Shown here piece after piece: positions 7,125-9,866 of a DNA stretch of 9,866 bases. A program made the translations under genes and the position numbers. Location of the stretch: assembly GCA_030526765.1 (NCBI GenBank), contig JAUNCB010000021.1:1-9866 (forward strand). Reading direction: 5' to 3'. Within the stretch, counting starts at the first letter, position 1. The number at the start of each line of letters is the position of its first letter. The DNA comes from Bacillota bacterium. Lineage in GTDB: Bacteria > Bacillota > Clostridia > Lachnospirales > Anaerotignaceae. The notes under the pieces were generated by a model. It was not told the origin of the DNA. It made no database searches and saw nothing but the letters and a program-made list of their open reading frames with translations.

Positions 7125-8363
7125 TTATTTCAGTCTGAGTCCATAATATTTCGGATTATGGATGCCTGCACGAATCATACTGTTCACGATCACACGGGTC
7201 ACCACCAGCGCTGTAAACATGGAAATCATGATCCCGATGGTCAGCGTAGAGGCAAAGCCCCGCACCGTACCGCTGCCCAGATAGAACAGCACAAAAGCAG
7301 CGATCAGGGTCGTCACATTCCCGTCAAGGATCGCAGGGGTCGCCCGCTTAAAACCGTTTTTCACAGAAACCCGCAGGGTATTCCCCAAAACCAGTTCCTC
7401 CTTGATCCGCTCAAAAATCACAATATTGGCATCCACCGCCATACCGACGGAAAGCACCAGCCCGGCGATACCCGGCAGAGTCAGGGTCACATGGAACAGG
7501 CTCAGCAGGATCAGCTCCAGACCGATATAAATGATCAGTGCCCAGTCCGCCGCAAGCCCCAGCAGCTTATATTTGAACACCATAAAGATCAGTACCAGCA
7601 CAATGCCCACAGCCCCTGCAAAAACACCGGAGGAAAGGGCATCCGCCCCCAGCCTTGCACCGACATTCTTCATCTGGATCACATTCAGGTCAAAGGGCAA
7701 CGAGCCTGCACGGATCAGTGCCGCCAGTTCCTCTGCTTCCTCTCCGCCAAACTGCCCTGTAATCATGGCATGTCCATCTGTGATGACAGACTGTACCACA
7801 GGCGCACTGATGATCTCTTCATCCATTACAATATAGATGACCTTGCCCAGATTTTCCTTTGTTGCCTCTGCAAAACGCTTCGTTCCCTCTTCCCCGAAGG
7901 TAATGGCAACATATGGCAGACTGGGACTATGCTCATCCACTGCACCCACCTGTTTTTCCGCCTTTTCCACCATATCCCCCGTCAGAAGCACCGTTCCGTC
8001 CTCAGCCACAAAGGAAAGCTGTGCCGTCTGTCCGATCTGCTGAATGGCTTCCTCTGCATTCTCTACCCCCGGAATCTGCACACGAATACGCCGTTCCCCT
8101 TCTCTGGCAACCTCTGCCTCTGTCCAGCCGTTCCAGTCCAGTCTGCCCTGCAGAAGGGAAATCGCTGCTGCCATTTCTTCAGCTGTCACCGTTTCTTTAT
8201 CCGCTTCATACACAATATCTACGCCGCCGCTCAGATCCAGCCCCTGTTCTATCTGATGCACCCCCAGCTTTCCTTCCGTTCCAATCCCGCCATAAGAAAG
8301 CAGGGACAGCCCCACTGCCACCAGAAGCATGAAAAAAAGCCGCATTTTTCCGCCAAACCGCAT
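7125..8363 (-). CDS. secD: Protein translocase subunit SecD
   Basis: A 412-residue membrane protein, partner of SecF. The order is: one N-terminal membrane segment (about 7-25), the motif GLDLSGGVDIVYEA (41-54), a periplasmic-type domain (P1) ending near ALIRAGSLPF (215-224), then five segments. GMAVDANIVIFERIKEE (307-323) includes D311, which corresponds to the conserved proton-pathway aspartate of E. coli SecD. The start is the ATG at 8363, with AAAGGGGAG about 7 bases upstream. A longer frame starts at 8423, but that codon lies in the loop region of a terminator hairpin and has no ribosome binding site. The P1 region is shorter than in E. coli, as usual in Firmicutes. secF follows after 12 bp. 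Expression probably starts at the promoter at 8467-8494 and must pass the hairpin at 8396-8445. Confidence 0.96.
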   Translation of the reverse strand: MRFGGKMRLFFMLLVAVGLSLLSYGGIGTEGKLGVHQIEQGLDLSGGVDIVYEADKETVTAEEMAAAISLLQGRLDWNGWTEAEVAREGERRIRVQIPGVENAEEAIQQIGQTAQLSFVAEDGTVLLTGDMVEKAEKQVGAVDEHSPSLPYVAITFGEEGTKRFAEATKENLGKVIYIVMDEEIISAPVVQSVITDGHAMITGQFGGEEAEELAALIRAGSLPFDLNVIQMKNVGARLGADALSSGVFAGAVGIVLVLIFMVFKYKLLGLAADWALIIYIGLELILLSLFHVTLTLPGIAGLVLSVGMAVDANIVIFERIKEELVLGNTLRVSVKNGFKRATPAILDGNVTTLIAAFVLFYLGSGTVRGFASTLTIGIMISMFTALVVTRVIVNSMIRAGIHNPKYYGLRLK

Positions 8364-8379
8364 TTCGTTTCTCCCCTTT

Positions 8380-8404
8380 CCCTTTTTTCCGACACAAAAA
8401 AGGG
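8380..8404 (-). promoter_or_regulatory. Second hairpin in the secD leader, overlapping the terminator
   Basis: As minus-strand RNA, CCCUUUUUU (8404-8396) can pair perfectly with AAAAAAGGG (8388-8380), 9 bp around a 7-base loop. The left arm consists of the last stem bases and U-run of the upstream terminator, so the two structures exclude each other. The hairpin ends one base before the secD ribosome binding site (8379-8371), leaving it free. A regulatory role is inferred from this arrangement. Confidence 0.4.
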
Positions 8405-8445
8405 ATGAATCCTTTTTCTGCACCCAAAAAGATCCATTCCCCTTT
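8396..8445 (-). terminator. Terminator-like hairpin between TIGR04086 gene and secD
   Basis: In minus-strand RNA 8442-8440 pairs with 8404-8402, then 8437-8431 with 8411-8405 (one G-U), then 8430-8426 with 8417-8413, around an 8-base loop; there is a 2-base bulge and a 1-base bulge. Six U (8401-8396) follow. It can end the TIGR04086 transcript. Because the likely secD promoter lies upstream of it, it also sits in the secD leader and could attenuate secD. Confidence 0.75.
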
Positions 8446-8466
8446 ATTTCATTTCTGTATGCAGTT

Positions 8467-8494
8467 ATTTTAGCACAAAAAGCAGGTTTTGCAA
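8467..8494 (-). promoter_or_regulatory. Promoter upstream of secD
   Basis: On the minus strand TTGCAA (8494-8489) is followed after 16 bases by TAAAAT (8472-8467), and the -10 is preceded by TGC, an extended -10 element. The same -35 hexamer is used in the rplS promoter. Predicted start is near 8460, giving a secD leader of about 97 nt. The promoter lies just beyond the stop codon of the TIGR04086 gene. Confidence 0.65.
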
Positions 8495-8496
8495 TA

Positions 8497-8901
8497 CTAT
8501 TTTCGATTCACACCAAGGATGCCGCCCACCGCTCCGCCTGCCAGAGCCACCAGCAGTGTCATAACGGAAGAAAGCGTCAGCGAAAAGCTGTCTCCCGCAA
8601 GGGATGTCACCAGATACAGCAGCACCGTATAAACCGCCCCTGCACCGATCCCCCACAGAATTCCTTTTTTCTGCATACACATCGCCCAGTCATAGCCTGC
8701 CGCAGCCGCAGAAAGAGCTGCGGAAACCATGGAAACCAGCGGAAGACTGTCCTCAGATATGGATGTGTATGTAAGCAGGATCCCAAAGCCGATAAAAATA
8801 ATGCAGGTAATGGCAAAGGCAATTACCATGCCCTTTCCCAGACAGATCCACCTTCCACCTGTTTTTTCCATATTTATTTTCTTCTTTTTTCTTTCCTGCA
8901 A
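8497..8901 (-). CDS. TIGR04086-type small membrane protein
   Basis: A 134-residue integral membrane protein of unknown function with four predicted membrane segments (about 24-46, 54-76, 81-101, 109-131) after a basic N-terminus. Size, the small-residue-rich segments (SAALSAAAAGYDWA at 60-73; ALAGGAVGGILGV at 119-131) and its position next to secD match the TIGR04086 family of Clostridia, which is usually found near yajC and secD. I propose a TTG start at 8901, because GAGGTGAT, a near-perfect match to the anti-Shine-Dalgarno sequence, lies at the right distance. The first ATG (8871) is ten codons later and has no ribosome binding site at proper spacing. No clear promoter was found upstream on this strand. 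The neighbouring yajC or six-cysteine peptide (scfA) genes often seen in this context are not in the window. A link to protein export is only by context. Confidence 0.82.
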   Translation of the reverse strand: MQERKKKKINMEKTGGRWICLGKGMVIAFAITCIIFIGFGILLTYTSISEDSLPLVSMVSAALSAAAAGYDWAMCMQKKGILWGIGAGAVYTVLLYLVTSLAGDSFSLTLSSVMTLLVALAGGAVGGILGVNRK

Positions 8902-8954
8902 AGGATCACCTCATCCCCTTTTGCTTTCATTCTATGGGAAAGAACGGGAATTTA

Positions 8955-8963
8955 TGATATAAT
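8955..8963 (+). promoter_or_regulatory. Extended -10 promoter for the PHP gene
   Basis: TGATATAAT contains a consensus -10 TATAAT (8958-8963) with TG one base upstream. The -35 region (about 8935-8940, TGGGAA-like) is weak, as tolerated by extended -10 promoters. Predicted start is near 8970, giving a leader of about 85 nt. Confidence 0.6.
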
Positions 8964-8968
8964 ACCGC

Positions 8969-8983
8969 TATACGATCCGTATA
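8969..8983 (+). repeat. Palindrome TATACG-N3-CGTATA at the PHP promoter
   Basis: A perfect 6-bp inverted repeat with a 3-base spacer begins at the predicted transcription start, 5 bp after the -10 box. Its position suggests a repressor operator, but the binding protein is unknown, and a chance palindrome is possible in an AT-rich region. Confidence 0.4.
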
Positions 8984-8988
8984 TTGTT

Positions 8989-9010
8989 CCGCTGCACTAC
9001 AGCGGTTTTG
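8989..9010 (+). terminator. Terminator-like hairpin in the PHP gene leader
   Basis: CCGCTG (8989-8994) and CAGCGG (9000-9005) form a perfect 6-bp GC-rich stem with a 5-base loop, followed by TTTTGTT. It lies about 20 nt into the predicted transcript, 50 bp before the ATG. The U-run is short, so it may be a weak attenuator or simply a 5' stabilising stem. Confidence 0.4.
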
Positions 9011-9055
9011 TTATACTGCTTTTGATTTGAATATATGATACGAGGAGTGATCCCT

Positions 9056-9866
9056 ATGCAATATCCCCCTATTATTGATCTGCACGCCCATTCCACCGCC
9101 TCCGACGGTACCCTTTTCCCCGCAGAAGTGGCAAATCTGGCCAGAAGCGTCGGTCTTTCTGCCATTGCCCTGACCGATCACGATACCATAGACGGACTGG
9201 CTGAATTTCAGGAGGAAGGAAAGAAGCTGGGTATAGAAACCATCGCAGGCATTGAATTTGCTGCCCTCTGGGAAAAGCACCACCGCCCCGAGATCCATAT
9301 CGTAGGGCTGGGCTTCGATCCCCAGCACCCTCTTTTGCAGGAACGGATGCAGGAAATTCAGGAAAGCCGTACTTTGAGAAATAAAAAAATGTGTGAAAAA
9401 CTGACCTCCATCGGTCTCTCTGTTTCTCCGGAGGAGGTAGCAGCCAATGCAGGGGGTGAGATCATCACCCGTGCCCATTTTGCCAATGTGCTGCTGCAAA
9501 AGGGCTATATCCATAAAAAGGAGGATGCCTTTGCCCGCTATATTTCTCCCGGGCTTCCAGGCTATGTAGAACGGGAATTTCTGACTCCTGCCCGCTGTAT
9601 CCAAACCATCAAGGATGCCGGCGGTGCCGCTGTTCTGGCACACCCCACACTGTATGGGCTGAATGAAGCAGCACTGGAGGAGCTCTGTGCGGAGCTGATC
9701 TCCTACGGACTGGATGGCATCGAATGCCTGTATTCCACCTATTCCTCCGCCGAAACAAAAATGATTTCCCGCATTACAGAAAAATTTTGCCTGCTTCCCT
9801 CTGGCGGCAGTGATTTCCACGGAAAAAACAAGCCTAATATCCATCTGGGCAGCGGACATGGAAATC
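9056..9866 (+). CDS. PHP-domain metal-dependent phosphoesterase, 5' part
   Basis: The first 270 residues of a protein that runs off the right edge with no stop in the window. It belongs to the PHP (polymerase and histidinol phosphatase) family, TrpH/YciV-like group. Metal-binding motifs are in order: DLHAHS (8-13), LTDHDT (39-44), a conserved glutamate in AGIEF (64-68), the inserted helical segment with TRAHFANVLLQKGY (138-151), LAHP (194-197), and SDFHG (252-256). The N-terminal half, the insertion and the final SDFH box are all present, so probably only the last residues are missing (the family is usually about 270-300 long). Related proteins such as E. coli RNase AM (YciV) hydrolyse 3',5'-bisphosphonucleotides or short 5' RNA ends; the exact substrate here is not known. 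The ATG at 9056 follows GAGGAG by 8 bases. The gene is divergent from the export cluster. Confidence 0.9.
   Translation, partial: MQYPPIIDLHAHSTASDGTLFPAEVANLARSVGLSAIALTDHDTIDGLAEFQEEGKKLGIETIAGIEFAALWEKHHRPEIHIVGLGFDPQHPLLQERMQEIQESRTLRNKKMCEKLTSIGLSVSPEEVAANAGGEIITRAHFANVLLQKGYIHKKEDAFARYISPGLPGYVEREFLTPARCIQTIKDAGGAAVLAHPTLYGLNEAALEELCAELISYGLDGIECLYSTYSSAETKMISRITEKFCLLPSGGSDFHGKNKPNIHLGSGHGN

Larger units (their letters stand above)
8902..9055. other. Divergent intergenic region between TIGR04086 and PHP genes
   Basis: 154 bp between two divergent genes. It holds the ribosome binding site of the leftward gene near the left end, a rightward promoter (8955-8963), a palindrome at the predicted +1 (8969-8983), a small GC-rich hairpin followed by TTTTG (8989-9010), and the PHP ribosome binding site GAGGAG (9042-9047). 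No small ORF or RNA gene was recognised. Confidence 0.6.

Noticed and set aside
6618..8408. Very long 596-codon open frame on the + strand
   Set aside because: It runs antisense across secF and secD, rich in His/Gln/Cys as expected for a shadow frame; the minus-strand proteins are clearly real.
8989..9017. Second promoter with TATACT (9012-9017) for the PHP gene
   Set aside because: No acceptable -35 at 16-18 bp; the nearest TTGTTC is 22 bp away.
9011..9859. Long 282-codon open frame on the minus strand
   Set aside because: It lies opposite the PHP gene, whose + strand frame carries all family motifs; the antisense protein resembles no family.
1..9866. Search for a new multi-gene system, CRISPR array, insertion sequence, toxin-antitoxin pair, tRNA or rRNA
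   Set aside because: All coding space is taken by recognisable housekeeping genes and no spaced direct repeats, terminal inverted repeats or RNA gene signatures were seen.

Overview
The window is ordinary housekeeping chromosome from a Gram-positive anaerobe of the class Clostridia, most likely a Lachnospirales/Lachnospiraceae relative. The evidence is strong Shine-Dalgarno sequences (AAGGAGG type) before almost every gene, separate secD and secF genes followed by recJ and apt, a TIGR04086-type membrane protein next to secD, and protein sequences typical of clostridia. This placement comes from reading the proteins, not from a search. No mobile element, CRISPR array, tRNA or rRNA was seen.

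Layout, left to right. (1) The C-terminal end of htpG on the + strand (2-520) converges on a minus-strand block, with a bidirectional hairpin terminator (550-591) between them. (2) On the minus strand, in transcription order: rplS (2596-2252) with its own consensus promoter and a candidate L19 autoregulatory leader, then a strong terminator, then lepB (2158-1562) and rbgA (1546-599), 15 bp apart. (3) A second minus-strand run, in transcription order: a TIGR04086 membrane protein (8901-8497), secD (8363-7125), secF (7112-6234), a strong terminator, recJ (6137-4362), apt (4348-3833), then an AEC-family permease (3690-2749). (4) A + strand PHP-domain phosphoesterase gene starts at 9056 and runs off the right edge, divergent from the TIGR04086 gene.

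Functional links: SecD/SecF and signal peptidase I (LepB) act in protein export. RplS and RbgA belong to the large ribosomal subunit and its assembly. Apt recycles adenine, RecJ acts in DNA repair, and HtpG is a chaperone. Several annotated-length ORFs (lepB, rplS, apt, recJ, secD) extend upstream of their real starts; internal ATG codons with good ribosome binding sites were chosen, and for lepB and secD the longer version would begin inside a terminator hairpin.

I found no new multi-gene system. The observations most worth a second look are regulatory. The secD leader has a promoter upstream of a terminator-like hairpin, plus a second, mutually exclusive hairpin. The PHP gene has a palindrome at its predicted +1 and a terminator-like hairpin in its leader. 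rplS and apt also appear to be separated from some of their usual neighbours.
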